In this document: positions 54,402 through 63,407 of the stretch, in pieces | Layout of the letters: each line of letters begins with the position of its first letter | Position numbering within the stretch: the first letter of the stretch is position 1 | NCBI GenBank assembly: GCA_910585095.1 | Contig: CAJUBU010000005.1 | Location: 51,062 to 115,061, forward strand | Direction: 5' to 3' | Source: an uncultured Lachnospira sp. | GTDB lineage: Bacteria > Bacillota > Clostridia > Lachnospirales > Lachnospiraceae | DNA: 64,000 bases | Notes under the pieces: generated by a model | The model's database searches: none | What the model saw: only the letters and a program-made list of their open reading frames with translations | Told to the model about the DNA's origin: nothing | Position numbers and translations under genes: made by a program

Positions 54402-55259
54402 ATGTTTGATAAAGTTACTTTAAAATTAAATGTAGACCCTTATATTCTTGGCGCATTGAAAGAAGATATAACGAGCGAGGACGTTAGCACAAACAGTGTA
54501 ATGCCCCATTTTCAGCTTGGCGAGGTGGATTTAATATGTAAGCAGGATGGTGTTATTTGTGGTTTGCAGGTGTTTTCAAGAGTTTTTGAACTGCTTGATG
54601 AAAATACAACAATAGAGTTATTTGTAAATGATGGTGATGAGGTAAAAAAGGGGATGCTTTTGGCAAAGGTTACAGGAGATATTCGTGTTCTTTTATGCGG
54701 AGAGCGCACTGCTCTTAATTATCTTCAGCGAATGAGCGGAATTGCAACCTATACACATTCAATTGTTCAGCTTCTTAAAGGTACCAATATTCGATTGCTT
54801 GATACAAGAAAGACAACGCCTAATAATAGGATATTTGAAAAATATGCTGTAAAGGTTGGAGGGGGCAACAATCATCGATATAATTTAACGGACGGCGTAT
54901 TGTTAAAAGATAATCATATTGGTGCTGCTGGAGGCGTTAAGGAGGCGGTTGCTATGGCAAAAGCCTATGCATCTTTTGTAAGAAAGATAGAAGTGGAAGT
55001 AGAAACGTTGGATATGGTGCGAGAAGCGGTTGAAGCAGGGGCAGACATTATTATGTTGGACAATATGTCCCACGATATGATGAAAGAAGCCATTGACATT
55101 ATTGATGGACGTGCGCAGGTGGAGGTTTCAGGCAATGTGACAAAAGAAAACATTGCACAATTATCCAATCTTTCTGTGGACTTTGTCTCAAGCGGAGCGC
55201 TTACGCATTCTGCACCAATAATGGATATTTCATTAAAAAACCTTCATCCAATAAGTTGA
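54402..55259 (+). CDS. nadC: Nicotinate-nucleotide pyrophosphorylase (quinolinate phosphoribosyltransferase)
   Basis: A 285-residue protein that converts quinolinate and PRPP to nicotinate mononucleotide. Conserved blocks: ALKEDITSEDVST, CGERTALNYLQRMSGIAT, LLDTRKTTP, KYAVKVGGGNNHRYNL, LLKDNHI, EVEVETLD, MLDNMS and the C-terminal SSGALTHS. Third enzyme of the operon. AGAGGAG precedes the ATG. Confidence 0.97.
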   Translation: MFDKVTLKLNVDPYILGALKEDITSEDVSTNSVMPHFQLGEVDLICKQDGVICGLQVFSRVFELLDENTTIELFVNDGDEVKKGMLLAKVTGDIRVLLCGERTALNYLQRMSGIATYTHSIVQLLKGTNIRLLDTRKTTPNNRIFEKYAVKVGGGNNHRYNLTDGVLLKDNHIGAAGGVKEAVAMAKAYASFVRKIEVEVETLDMVREAVEAGADIIMLDNMSHDMMKEAIDIIDGRAQVEVSGNVTKENIAQLSNLSVDFVSSGALTHSAPIMDISLKNLHPIS

Positions 55260-55280
55260 TTTGCAGAGGGGTGGTAAAAA

Positions 55281-55826
55281 GTGAATGGAGAAGAGCGAAG
55301 AGAAAAGATAATTAATATTTTAAAATCAAGTGATATGCCAATATCAGGAGTTAGTCTTGCCAGACGCTTTCAGGTTAGCAGGCAGGTTATTGTTCAAGAT
55401 ATTGCATTAATCCGAGCCAAAGATATCCATATATATTCAACTAATAAAGGCTATATAATAGAGAATAAGCAAGAGTTTACCCGCGTTTTTAAAATGATAC
55501 ACACCGATTCTGAGGTAAAGACAGAACTAGAAACAATTATTGATTTCGGCGGCTGGGTAAAAGATGTTTTTGTCTATCATAAAGTTTATGGTGTGATAAA
55601 AGCGGATATGAATATTCATTCAAGACGTGATATTAAAGAATATTTAGATGAGATTAAAAGTGGAAAATCAAGTCTTTTAAAAAATGTCACATCAGGGTAC
55701 CATTATCATACAGTGGTGGCAGATGATGAAAAAACGCTGAATTTGATTCAAGATAGTCTGTATCAATTGGGCTTTTTAGCAAAATTGCAGGAATATGAAC
55801 CCGTGGATTTTTGGTCAAATGAATAA
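55281..55826 (+). CDS. niaR: NiaR-type repressor of NAD synthesis (HTH-11 plus 3H domain)
   Basis: A 181-residue protein with an N-terminal winged helix (about 1-60; SGVSLARRFQVSRQVIVQDI) and a 3H domain with the three conserved His blocks (VYHKVYG, MNIHSRRDI, GYHYHTVV). In Firmicutes this regulator represses nadABC and niacin transport when nicotinate is available. GTG start with GAGGGGTGG upstream. Last gene of the nad operon, 21 bases after nadC. Confidence 0.9.
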   Translation: MNGEERREKIINILKSSDMPISGVSLARRFQVSRQVIVQDIALIRAKDIHIYSTNKGYIIENKQEFTRVFKMIHTDSEVKTELETIIDFGGWVKDVFVYHKVYGVIKADMNIHSRRDIKEYLDEIKSGKSSLLKNVTSGYHYHTVVADDEKTLNLIQDSLYQLGFLAKLQEYEPVDFWSNE

Positions 55827-55852
55827 AACAATGGAAAGGCATAATAATTTTT

Positions 55853-57223
55853 ATGGAAAGAGAAAAATTAAAAACAAGATTGGGATTTATTCTATTGTCG
55901 GCAGGCTGTGCTATTGGTATTGGAAATGTGTGGAAGTTTCCATATATAGCTGGGCAAAGTGGTGGCGGCGCTTTTGTCTTGTTTTATTTTATATTTTTAG
56001 CCATTTTGGGTTTGCCTGTTATGTGTATGGAGTTTGCTGTTGGAAGATCCAGCAAGAAAAGTCCTATAAAGGCATATCAGGTGTTGGAAAAAAAGGGAAC
56101 AAAATGGCATATTCATGGATATTTTACGCTGATTGGCTGTTATTTGCTGATGATGTTTTATACAACCGTAGCGGGTTGGATGCTGCATTATTTTTATTTG
56201 ACGGCAGCAGGTAAGCTGGATGGCGTTGACTCACAGACAATTGCGGCTACATTTTCAGATATGCTTGCACAGCCTGAAGTTATGGTTTTTTGGATGATTC
56301 TTGTTGTATTGATGGGAATTGTTGTCTGTACAAGAGGACTGCAAAATAGTTTAGAGCGTATTACAAAAATAATGATGATTGCACTGTTGCTGATTATGGT
56401 GATTTTGGCAGGAAACAGTTTTTTTATGACAGGGGCAAAAGAAGGCTTACAATTTTATCTGCTGCCAGATTTTGACCGTATGAAACAGGTTGGTATTGTA
56501 ACAACATTGACCAACGCGATGAATCAGGCATTTTTCACATTAAGTCTAGGTATTGGCGCTATGGCGATTTTTGGAAGTTACATTGATAAGAAACATACGT
56601 TACTAGGCGAGTCCGTTCGTGTTGTTTTATTGGATACATTTGTGGCAATTACTGCGGGATTGATTATTTTTCCAGCTTGTTTTACATATCATGTTGACCA
56701 GACCGCAGGTCCAAGCCTAATATTTATCACGTTGCCCAATATTTTTGCAAGTATGCCATTAGGGCGTTTGTGGGGAAGTTTATTTTTCTTGTTTATGTCT
56801 TTTGCAGCATTATCCACTGTTTTTGCCGTGTTTGAAAATATTATATGTTGTGGTATGGAATTGACAAATTGCAGCAGAAAGAAATCAGGAATCGTTAATT
56901 TTGTATTGATTGTTGTTTTATCACTTCCATGTGTATTGGGTTATAATATTTTAAGCTGGGACGGATTTAAAATATTTGGCGGAACGATTTTGGATTTTGA
57001 GGATTTTCTAGTAAGCAATTTATTTTTGCCGCTTGGTTCTTTGGTATATTTATTATTTTGCGTCACAAGATATGGCTGGGGCTGGGAAAACTTTAAAAAG
57101 GAAGCCAATACAGGAAGTGGCATAAAAATACAAAATTGGATGAAAGGTTATGTAACGTATGTATTGCCAGTTATTATCCTATTTATATTTATTTTTGGTA
57201 TTTATGATAAATTTTTTAAATAG
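55853..57223 (+). CDS. Neurotransmitter:sodium symporter family transporter
   Basis: A 456-residue protein with about eleven to twelve membrane helices, the SNF/NSS signature GCAIGIGNVWKFPYIAGQSGG near the N-terminus (shown in part) and PSLIFITLPNIF with the family's conserved core. It imports amino acids or related small molecules with sodium. Whether it belongs to the nad operon is unclear: only 26 bases separate them, but the substrate need not be a vitamin. Confidence 0.9.
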   Translation: MEREKLKTRLGFILLSAGCAIGIGNVWKFPYIAGQSGGGAFVLFYFIFLAILGLPVMCMEFAVGRSSKKSPIKAYQVLEKKGTKWHIHGYFTLIGCYLLMMFYTTVAGWMLHYFYLTAAGKLDGVDSQTIAATFSDMLAQPEVMVFWMILVVLMGIVVCTRGLQNSLERITKIMMIALLLIMVILAGNSFFMTGAKEGLQFYLLPDFDRMKQVGIVTTLTNAMNQAFFTLSLGIGAMAIFGSYIDKKHTLLGESVRVVLLDTFVAITAGLIIFPACFTYHVDQTAGPSLIFITLPNIFASMPLGRLWGSLFFLFMSFAALSTVFAVFENIICCGMELTNCSRKKSGIVNFVLIVVLSLPCVLGYNILSWDGFKIFGGTILDFEDFLVSNLFLPLGSLVYLLFCVTRYGWGWENFKKEANTGSGIKIQNWMKGYVTYVLPVIILFIFIFGIYDKFFK

Positions 57224-57231
57224 AGTGTATC

Positions 57232-57276
57232 TGCCCTTGTTTTTGCCCTTACGAGACGAAACAAGGGCAATTTTTT
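57232..57276 (+). terminator. Terminator after the symporter gene
   Basis: TGCCCTTGTTT (57232-57242) pairs with AAACAAGGGCA (57259-57269), followed by TTTTTT. Confidence 0.85.
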
Positions 57277-57537
57277 ATTCCCTGCAAACTACCTTAATTT
57301 GCAGAGGTGGCATTGGAAGCAGCGGAGTAATTAACGCAAATCATACATAGACAATAAACACAATCGCAAGTAACAGAAAAGGCTATCTTCTACTGCCATA
57401 GAGGATAGCCTGTGATCTGTTTGTTTTTTAAACGGATTATTGTTTCCGATTGAACAACCGTCGGACGTGCAATATCCTTCAGCTTCTAAGATGATTATAA
57501 ACCAACACTGCAAATTTTGCAAGAAGGTTTAGAAAAT
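57277..57537. other. Intergenic stretch without a recognisable gene
   Basis: About 260 bases that end in a terminator. It contains an 8-bp inverted repeat AGGCTATC/GATAGCCT (57380-57387/57404-57411). I see no ribosome site with a convincing frame. It could carry a small RNA or a decayed gene; the terminator at 57538 has no other obvious client. Confidence 0.3.
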
Positions 57538-57567
57538 GGGAGTGTTTCGGCACTCCTATTTTTTTGT
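57538..57567 (+). terminator. Rho-independent terminator of an unidentified transcript
   Basis: GGAGTG-TTTCGG-CACTCC with a UUCG-like tetraloop, followed by TATTTTTTT. Confidence 0.75.
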
Positions 57568-57698
57568 GGATTTGTAGACTATATTACAGGAATATGGTCC
57601 TGTCTACAAGGATTTTTTTTGGTTTTTATAAAATGATATATTCCTTGCTATGTTTTGTTAAAAAATATATAATGATAATAAAAAAGGAGAGTGATTGT

Positions 57699-58253
57699 AT
57701 GGCTTTAGCACAAAAAATTATAGATTATGAATATACAATTGATGATATTTATGCTTTACCAGAAGGAAAAAGAGCAGAATTAATTGATGGGCAAATGTAT
57801 ATGATGGCAACACCAAGTACAAAGCATCAAAGATTAGTAAAAGAATTCACATATCAAATTGAAAATTATATTAGAGGAAAGAATGGTGATTGTGAGGTAT
57901 TGCCTGCTCCATTTGCAGTATTTTTAAATGCAGATAACAAAACATATGTAGAACCTGACATTTCAGTTATTTGTGATAAAGATAAATTAAATGATAAGGG
58001 ATGTAATGGTGCGCCTGATTGGATTATTGAAATCGTTTCACCAACAAGTAGCCGAATGGATTATGTTATTAAGCTTTTTAAATATCGCTCGGCTGGAGTA
58101 AAGGAATATTGGATAGTGGATTTAGATAAAAATCGTATCTCAGTATGGAATTTAGAGAATGAAGATATGTTTGAATACACATTTTCGGATATTGTTAAAG
58201 CTGGAATTTATGAAGATTTGGAAATTGATTTTTCTAAGATAGAGATTCATTAA
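57699..58253 (+). CDS. Uma2 family (DUF820) putative PD-(D/E)XK nuclease
   Basis: A 184-residue protein. The N-terminal YALPEGKRAELIDGQMY and core motifs YVEPDISVIC and PDWIIEIVSPTS, then YRSAGVKEYWIVD, match Uma2, which has the restriction-endonuclease fold; Asp in EPD and Glu in IEIVS are the predicted metal ligands. Biological role unclear. ATG 57699 is supported by AAAGGAGAG; earlier in-frame starts lack a ribosome site. Confidence 0.88.
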   Translation: MALAQKIIDYEYTIDDIYALPEGKRAELIDGQMYMMATPSTKHQRLVKEFTYQIENYIRGKNGDCEVLPAPFAVFLNADNKTYVEPDISVICDKDKLNDKGCNGAPDWIIEIVSPTSSRMDYVIKLFKYRSAGVKEYWIVDLDKNRISVWNLENEDMFEYTFSDIVKAGIYEDLEIDFSKIEIH

Positions 58254-58300
58254 TAAGAGGCTTGAAATTTTATTTGCGTTTATGAAAGAAGAAAAGTGTT

Positions 58301-58873
58301 ATGCGAGATGATATTTTAAAAAATCTACAAAAGGAAATATATGATAGGTGTCAAAAAGAAACAAATAAATTTGGTATGGGGTGTTATTATCATATTGTTG
58401 CCGTAGTGAAAAATGCAGAAATTTTAGCTTCAAAATATAAAGCAGATAAAGAAATTGTTATGATAGCCGCTTGGCTGCATGATATTGCTTCGATTACAGA
58501 TTACAGTTTATATGAACTTCACCATATACATGGAGCCCAAATGGCTTATTCTATTTTAAAAGAATATAACTATGATGATAAAAAAATTACGCTTGTACAA
58601 AAATGTATTCAAAATCATAGAGGCAGTGTAAATTTAGGAAAAAGTACGCTGGAAGAATTATGTGTTGCAGATGCGGATGCAATTTCACATGTCGATAATA
58701 TTCCTAGTTTATTGTATTTAGCTTACGTTCAAAAAGGGATGGGGATTGAAGAAGGTCAACGATTTGTAAGGGATAAATTAATAAGAAGCTTTCAAAAACT
58801 ATCTATACAAAGTAAAAAATATTATCAAAATAAGTTTGAAAAAGCGATTGAAGTCTTAAATGGAGAATCTTAA
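58301..58873 (+). CDS. HD-domain phosphohydrolase
   Basis: A 190-residue cytoplasmic protein with the HD metal motif: His in YYHIVAVVKNAEIL, HD in AAWLHDIAS, His in HHIHGAQMAY and Asp in VADADAISH. Resembles small YedJ/MJ-type HD hydrolases acting on nucleotides. Weak ribosome site; likely monocistronic. Confidence 0.85.
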   Translation: MRDDILKNLQKEIYDRCQKETNKFGMGCYYHIVAVVKNAEILASKYKADKEIVMIAAWLHDIASITDYSLYELHHIHGAQMAYSILKEYNYDDKKITLVQKCIQNHRGSVNLGKSTLEELCVADADAISHVDNIPSLLYLAYVQKGMGIEEGQRFVRDKLIRSFQKLSIQSKKYYQNKFEKAIEVLNGES

Positions 58874-58910
58874 ATAATTGAATATTTTTACAAAATTTGT
58901 CAATAAACTT

Positions 58911-58940
58911 ATTTACAAGCGTAAATTAATCTGGTAAAAT
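58911..58940 (+). promoter_or_regulatory. Promoter with BlaI-type operator
   Basis: TTTACA (58912-58917), 17 bases, TAAAAT (58935-58940). The palindrome ATTTAC-AAGC-GTAAAT (58911-58926) covers the -35 and resembles TACA/TGTA-type BlaI/MecI sites, consistent with autorepression of the following blaI-like gene. Confidence 0.5.
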
Positions 58941-58990
58941 AATAATGATAAATAATATTAAATTATTATTTATTGTTATTATTTTTTTTG
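58941..58990 (+). other. Long AT-only hairpin at the start of the blaI-like transcript
   Basis: AATAATGATAAATAAT (58941-58956) pairs with ATTATTTATTGTTATT (58965-58980) through 16 pairs including two wobbles, followed by a T run. It may terminate the upstream HD gene or act as an attenuator or second operator for the blaI-like gene. Confidence 0.45.
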
Positions 58991-59034
58991 CAAATATAGA
59001 CGATATTAAAAGTAACTTATAGAAATGGAGCCGT

Positions 59035-59424
59035 ATGAACGAGATTACACCAAGCGAGAATGAATGGGCAATTATGGAAGTTGTATGGGATTGTGAGGGA
59101 AGCATGACTGCCTCCGAAATCATCCATACATTAAAAGGAAAACTTGATGTAAGCAGCAAGACCATACGTGTTATGATTAACCGGCTTGTCACAAAAGGGA
59201 TATTAAGCTATACAGTCGATTCAAAAGATGCGAGAGTATATCACTATATGGCTATGAAAAGCAAAAAAGAATGTCTTGAGCTGAAAAGCGAGCGTTTTGT
59301 AAATAATTATTTTGGCGGCAATACATCTCTTGCAGTGGCTAGTTTTTTACAATCGGCTAATATTTCAGAAGAACAGATAAAGATGCTTCACAAATTGATT
59401 GAACAGCTTGAAAAAGAAAAATAA
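59035..59424 (+). CDS. BlaI/MecI-family transcriptional repressor
   Basis: A 129-residue winged-helix protein (NEWAIMEVVWDCEGSMTASEII, KTIRVMINRLVTKGILSY) with a C-terminal dimerisation/cleavage helix region. It pairs with the following M56 membrane protease gene as in BlaI-BlaR. The ribosome site AGAAATGGAG again resembles the pre-SD motif seen in other leaders. No beta-lactamase gene lies in the window. Confidence 0.9.
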   Translation: MNEITPSENEWAIMEVVWDCEGSMTASEIIHTLKGKLDVSSKTIRVMINRLVTKGILSYTVDSKDARVYHYMAMKSKKECLELKSERFVNNYFGGNTSLAVASFLQSANISEEQIKMLHKLIEQLEKEK

Positions 59425-59471
59425 TGTGATTTGTTATTGTTACAAGGTAGCATCTTAGCATGGAGTTTTAT

Positions 59472-60758
59472 ATGATTGATTGGTTGGCAATAAAGAGTTA
59501 TATGGATTTTGCAGCGCAGTATTGCTTGATAAAATGTGCAAAAACAATGACTGCTGGATGGATACTATTCTTTTTTATTTATTTTATAAGATTTCTTAAT
59601 AAAAAGAAAAATCCTACCATAAATTATTATGCTATGCTTCTTTTAGTCCCTGCTGTTTTGATGGGAATGAATAAGGTGTTTTTTATAGGAGGAATAAACT
59701 ATTATTCATCATTTTTAAATCTTTTATTAACACCATTGTTAGGCTACATATATTTTAGTATTGCTTTCATCTTATTGGTACATTTTATCCGTTTAGACCA
59801 TAAAATGAAAAAGGACGTATACACTTTACCACATTGGGAAAATAAAGCGTTTATTCAAGATTGTATCAACTATGTAGTCTTTACAAATGATTGTTTTAGC
59901 CGTCATTATTTAAACCGTGTTCAAGTCTATATTACAAATGAAAATGTAAGTCCGTTTTCAGGCGGTTTGTTTCACCCTTTTATCGTATTGCCAAATATTA
60001 TTGTACATTCATGGGATAAAGAAAAGCAAAAGATTGTACTGTGTCATGAGTTGATACATATAAAATCAGGACATATTTTTTGGAAATATATTTTTTCTTT
60101 TATAAAAATTTATTGGTGGATAAATCCATTGATTTATTTCTTTACAAAGCAATTACATGAAGATATGGAGATGGTCTGTGATGAAAAAAGTATTTTTTAT
60201 ACGCATCTGCCAAAAGTGGAGTATGGAAAATTGCTTTTAGATATGGTTCTTGTCTTAAAGGCTGTTCATTCTCAAGGAATTGCCACTTTTGTAAATAAAA
60301 ATGATTATCAGGTATTAAGGACAAGAATAGGCGGTCTTTCGATTCGTCAAAAAAATTATTATAAAAAATATTTTATGATTTTTGCCGCAGTATTTACAGC
60401 ACTTATTACTGTTATCATGGCGACATCATATCCTCGTTATACAAAGTTTACTGATGCTTCTTTATTTAATGAACAATTGGAATATATTTCAGAATTAGAT
60501 CATTCCATTTCAGGAGTGCAGGTAAAAGATGGAAAACTTTTTATTGATAATACGATATTTAAACAGACTTTAACCGATAAAAACATTACTGGAGATTATG
60601 TGTATATCTATTTTGACGGTATTATGAAAGTACCCGGAAGCGGAGGCGGCGGCAATACCGCAAGGGTTTCCACAAAGGATTTTTCAGATATCACATACTT
60701 GGCATTGGATTGTATTGAAAATGATATATTAAATATACTTTTAAAATATATACTATAA
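59472..60758 (+). CDS. BlaR1-like M56 membrane metalloprotease
   Basis: About 428 residues: four or five membrane helices, with the zinc protease motif LCHELIHIKSGH in a cytoplasmic loop (about 190-205) and MEMVCDEKSI downstream. After the last helix comes an extracellular domain of about 110 residues. It lacks the penicillin-binding sensor domain of BlaR1, so the signal is probably not a beta-lactam. Signal-induced self-cleavage would lead to loss of the repressor. ATG 59472 follows GGAG by 6 bases. Confidence 0.88.
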   Translation: MIDWLAIKSYMDFAAQYCLIKCAKTMTAGWILFFFIYFIRFLNKKKNPTINYYAMLLLVPAVLMGMNKVFFIGGINYYSSFLNLLLTPLLGYIYFSIAFILLVHFIRLDHKMKKDVYTLPHWENKAFIQDCINYVVFTNDCFSRHYLNRVQVYITNENVSPFSGGLFHPFIVLPNIIVHSWDKEKQKIVLCHELIHIKSGHIFWKYIFSFIKIYWWINPLIYFFTKQLHEDMEMVCDEKSIFYTHLPKVEYGKLLLDMVLVLKAVHSQGIATFVNKNDYQVLRTRIGGLSIRQKNYYKKYFMIFAAVFTALITVIMATSYPRYTKFTDASLFNEQLEYISELDHSISGVQVKDGKLFIDNTIFKQTLTDKNITGDYVYIYFDGIMKVPGSGGGGNTARVSTKDFSDITYLALDCIENDILNILLKYIL

Positions 60759-61012
60759 CTTGCTGATTTAGACCGATGGTACCTTTTTTAGATAGGAAAG
60801 GTATTGCAAATATATAGGCAAGGGATAGGCGGATAATTGGTATCCGTTTTGATTTTACTAGAAATTCATTTAGAATTTCCATAAAAAAGGTTCATATAAG
60901 AATCTTTATGTAAACAAATAAACAAGGAGGTTGAATTGTTTAAGCGTAAATATAGATTGTATGTTTTTTATATTTGCAATTTCATTTGCGTTTATGACAG
61001 GAAAGGAGTGTT

Positions 61013-61813
61013 ATGCGAGTACAAAACGTAAACAACGATGTAGCGAACATGAAGACAGGGATGTCGCAAAGTGCAGATGCTACAACCAAAAATCTTCAAA
61101 GTCAAATACTAGCAAAACAACAAGAATTAAAAAAGCTGTCTGAAAACCAAGATATGACAATGGAAGCGAAGATGAAGAAAAGACAAGAAATAAATCAGCA
61201 AATTGCCGATTTAAACAGACAGCTTCGCCAGCATGAAATTGAACAGCGTAAAGAAAAGCAAAAAGAAGAAGCTTCCATGAACGATATGCTAGGCGGTGAA
61301 TCAGCAGATAGTGCTGCATCTGCACAGCAAGCTCAGACCAATGCAGGACTATCAGATGCAAATATGAAGGCGATGATTTCAGCTGATGCTTCCATGAAAA
61401 TGTCTGATGTACAAGGTAGTGTTTCGGCATCATTAGAGCGGATAGCCACTGTAATACGAGGTGAAATCAAACAAGATGCGGGACGCGGTGTATCGGTTGA
61501 CAAAAAAGAGCAAGAATTAGCAGATATTGAACAGAGAGCCTTAAATGCAGCAAAAGGGCAGATGAAAGAATTAAAGGGCGCTCATAATTCTGTTAAAGAT
61601 GCAAGAAAGGAAACCCTTAAAGAAGCAAGAAAAGATAAGTTGAATAGTCCAAATAAAAGTGCGGATAAGTCAGACAATACAAGCAATGCTTTTACAAGTA
61701 ATACATCGGTTATCTTTAAGGAAAAGGATGCTACGGTTACATTAACATCCACAGGAAACAGCAATAATTTTAATAATAAAGTCAATGATGGCGGCATTAA
61801 TATTATCGTATAG
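61013..61813 (+). CDS. FlxA-like coiled-coil protein
   Basis: A 266-residue soluble protein. A coiled coil (about 25-85; QSQILAKQQELKKLSENQD and QEINQQIADLNRQLRQ) has the FlxA pattern known from flagellar regulons. An Ala/Met/Ser-rich middle, a second charged helix (about 165-215) and an Asn/Thr-rich tail follow. Ribosome site AAAGGAG. First of four similar-style genes in one direction. The preceding 254 bases hold a small possible reading frame after AAGGAGG at 60925, too weak to call. Confidence 0.7.
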   Translation: MRVQNVNNDVANMKTGMSQSADATTKNLQSQILAKQQELKKLSENQDMTMEAKMKKRQEINQQIADLNRQLRQHEIEQRKEKQKEEASMNDMLGGESADSAASAQQAQTNAGLSDANMKAMISADASMKMSDVQGSVSASLERIATVIRGEIKQDAGRGVSVDKKEQELADIEQRALNAAKGQMKELKGAHNSVKDARKETLKEARKDKLNSPNKSADKSDNTSNAFTSNTSVIFKEKDATVTLTSTGNSNNFNNKVNDGGINIIV

Positions 61814-61845
61814 AGAATGTCCGTTTAAATAAAGGAGGAATTTAT

Positions 61846-62607
61846 ATGTCAACAATTAATAATTTTAGTGATTATACAAGTCAATATAATACAAATCAGG
61901 ATTATTCTTCTCTGTTTTCAGGTATGCAGAGCGGAACAACAACTAACAGCTTTAGTCTTGGCGATTATGCCACCATAAAAAATGGAAGCTATAAAAAGTT
62001 ATTGAAAGCTTATTATAACAAACAAGATACCGATAAGACCTCTTCTGATTCAAAGAAAGTCAGTGCGGATAAAAAATCAAAAATGATTAAAGATAGTGCT
62101 GATACATTAAAGAAAGCAGCCGATGCATTAAATGATAAATCATTGTGGGAAAAGAAGAAAATTAAAAAGACCGACGAGGAGACAAAAGAATCCATAGAGA
62201 CTGAAGACTACGATTGGGATGCAATCACAAAGGCAGTACAAAATTTTGTTGACAGCTATAATGATGTGATTAAAGAAGCTGGTGATGCAGATTCAAGGTC
62301 TGTTCTTAGAAGTACTCTCTTTATGACGGGTTCGATGTCAAAGAATCAAAACTTATTGTCAAAAGTTGGCATTTCTATTGGCAAGGATAATAAATTATCA
62401 TTGGATAAAGATAAATTAAAAGAATCAAAAATAAGCGATTTAAAGAGTTTGTTTACAGGATACAATTCTGTTGCAAACAGAGTATCGCAAAAAGCTTCAA
62501 CAATTTCTGGCTACGCAGCACAGAGCGGAAGCACATATAACAGCAAAGGCTCTTATTATCAGTCTGTGTCAACAGCAAAGCCTGATAAGGTGGATGAAGA
62601 AGTATAA
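61846..62607 (+). CDS. FliD C-terminal-like protein
   Basis: A 253-residue protein. After a Ser/Asn/Gln-rich N-terminus and a Lys-rich helix, the region of about 120-225 (VQNFVDSYNDVIKEAGD, STLFMTGSM, KVGISIGKDNKLSLDKDKL, LKSLFTG) follows the C-terminal core of the flagellar cap protein FliD. It is much shorter than FliD, so it is probably a flagellar accessory protein. AAGGAGG precedes the ATG, 32 bases after the FlxA-like gene. Confidence 0.7.
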   Translation: MSTINNFSDYTSQYNTNQDYSSLFSGMQSGTTTNSFSLGDYATIKNGSYKKLLKAYYNKQDTDKTSSDSKKVSADKKSKMIKDSADTLKKAADALNDKSLWEKKKIKKTDEETKESIETEDYDWDAITKAVQNFVDSYNDVIKEAGDADSRSVLRSTLFMTGSMSKNQNLLSKVGISIGKDNKLSLDKDKLKESKISDLKSLFTGYNSVANRVSQKASTISGYAAQSGSTYNSKGSYYQSVSTAKPDKVDEEV

Positions 62608-62637
62608 AAAGAGTTGGACACAAAATGGAGGCATAGT

Positions 62638-63333
62638 ATGAACGTAAATTTAAATATGAATGGGTTGCTTTTTTGCAAGCCTTTTGTGGGACCTCTTTTA
62701 AAAAGTACACAAGATAAAATGGAACGGCAGCAGGAATGTCAAAACACCGTCAATTTTTTTGAAAATCAGATATCCATGCTAAAAAATATGAGCGGTGAAT
62801 CATTGGAAGACATTAGCAGAAAATTGGAGATGTTTCATAGTTATAAAGACAGCATTGACGCTGCCAAACAACAATATAATAATGAGCAAATGTTTCATAC
62901 ATTGGATGAAGCAAAGGAAAAAGGCGAAAAGATTGCTGAAGCTGCTGAGGATATGAAGCCTAAGACAGCAGAGGAGAGAAGAGAAGACGAAGCTAAAGAA
63001 GTTATTGATGATATGAAGTCTGAATCAAGCGATGAATTGACAGAGAGCATGGAAGAAATAACAGAAGATATGGAAGAAATGTTGGAGGAAGTGACCGAAG
63101 AGATAACCGAAGAACTGCAAGAGCAGCAAATAGAAGAACAACAGTTATCACAGCAAGAGCAAACATTAACGTCCAATGCAAACAATTTATCAGCAGAGTC
63201 GCAAAATGTGCCAACACAAGTTTTTACAGAAGAAAATCTTTTAGAGGAAGGTCTTACAAAACCAGAGAAAGACTTAGCTTTATTGGAATATTATAAGAAA
63301 CAAGGATATAAACCCGTTAATTATTATGTTTAA
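62638..63333 (+). CDS. Acidic coiled-coil protein of the flagellum-like cluster
   Basis: About 231 residues with no membrane segment. The first 90 residues resemble an export-type N-terminus with two helices (FENQISMLKNM, EDISRKLEMF). The central part (about 90-180) is an extreme Glu-rich helix, followed by a Gln-rich segment and a compact tail (LLEYYKKQGYKPVNYYV). No family recognised. ATGGAGG lies upstream of ATG 62638. Confidence 0.65.
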   Translation: MNVNLNMNGLLFCKPFVGPLLKSTQDKMERQQECQNTVNFFENQISMLKNMSGESLEDISRKLEMFHSYKDSIDAAKQQYNNEQMFHTLDEAKEKGEKIAEAAEDMKPKTAEERREDEAKEVIDDMKSESSDELTESMEEITEDMEEMLEEVTEEITEELQEQQIEEQQLSQQEQTLTSNANNLSAESQNVPTQVFTEENLLEEGLTKPEKDLALLEYYKKQGYKPVNYYV

Positions 63334-63342
63334 ATAAATAGT

Positions 63343-63385
63343 AAATTGCTGTATGGAAAAGTTTCTATGTTTGGTACAGCAGTTT
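63343..63385 (+). other. Intergenic stem-loop
   Basis: AAATTGCTGTA (63343-63353) pairs with TACAGCAGTTT (63375-63385), one wobble, with no T tail. It may stabilise or process the mRNA between the last two genes. Confidence 0.4.
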
Positions 63386-63407
63386 GAATAAAAAAGGAGT
63401 GTAAGTT

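Noticed and set aside
60925..61143. Strong AAGGAGG followed by possible TTG starts and a hydrophobic peptide overlapping the FlxA-like gene
   Set aside because: Two competing frames, only TTG starts and no family; too ambiguous to list as a gene.
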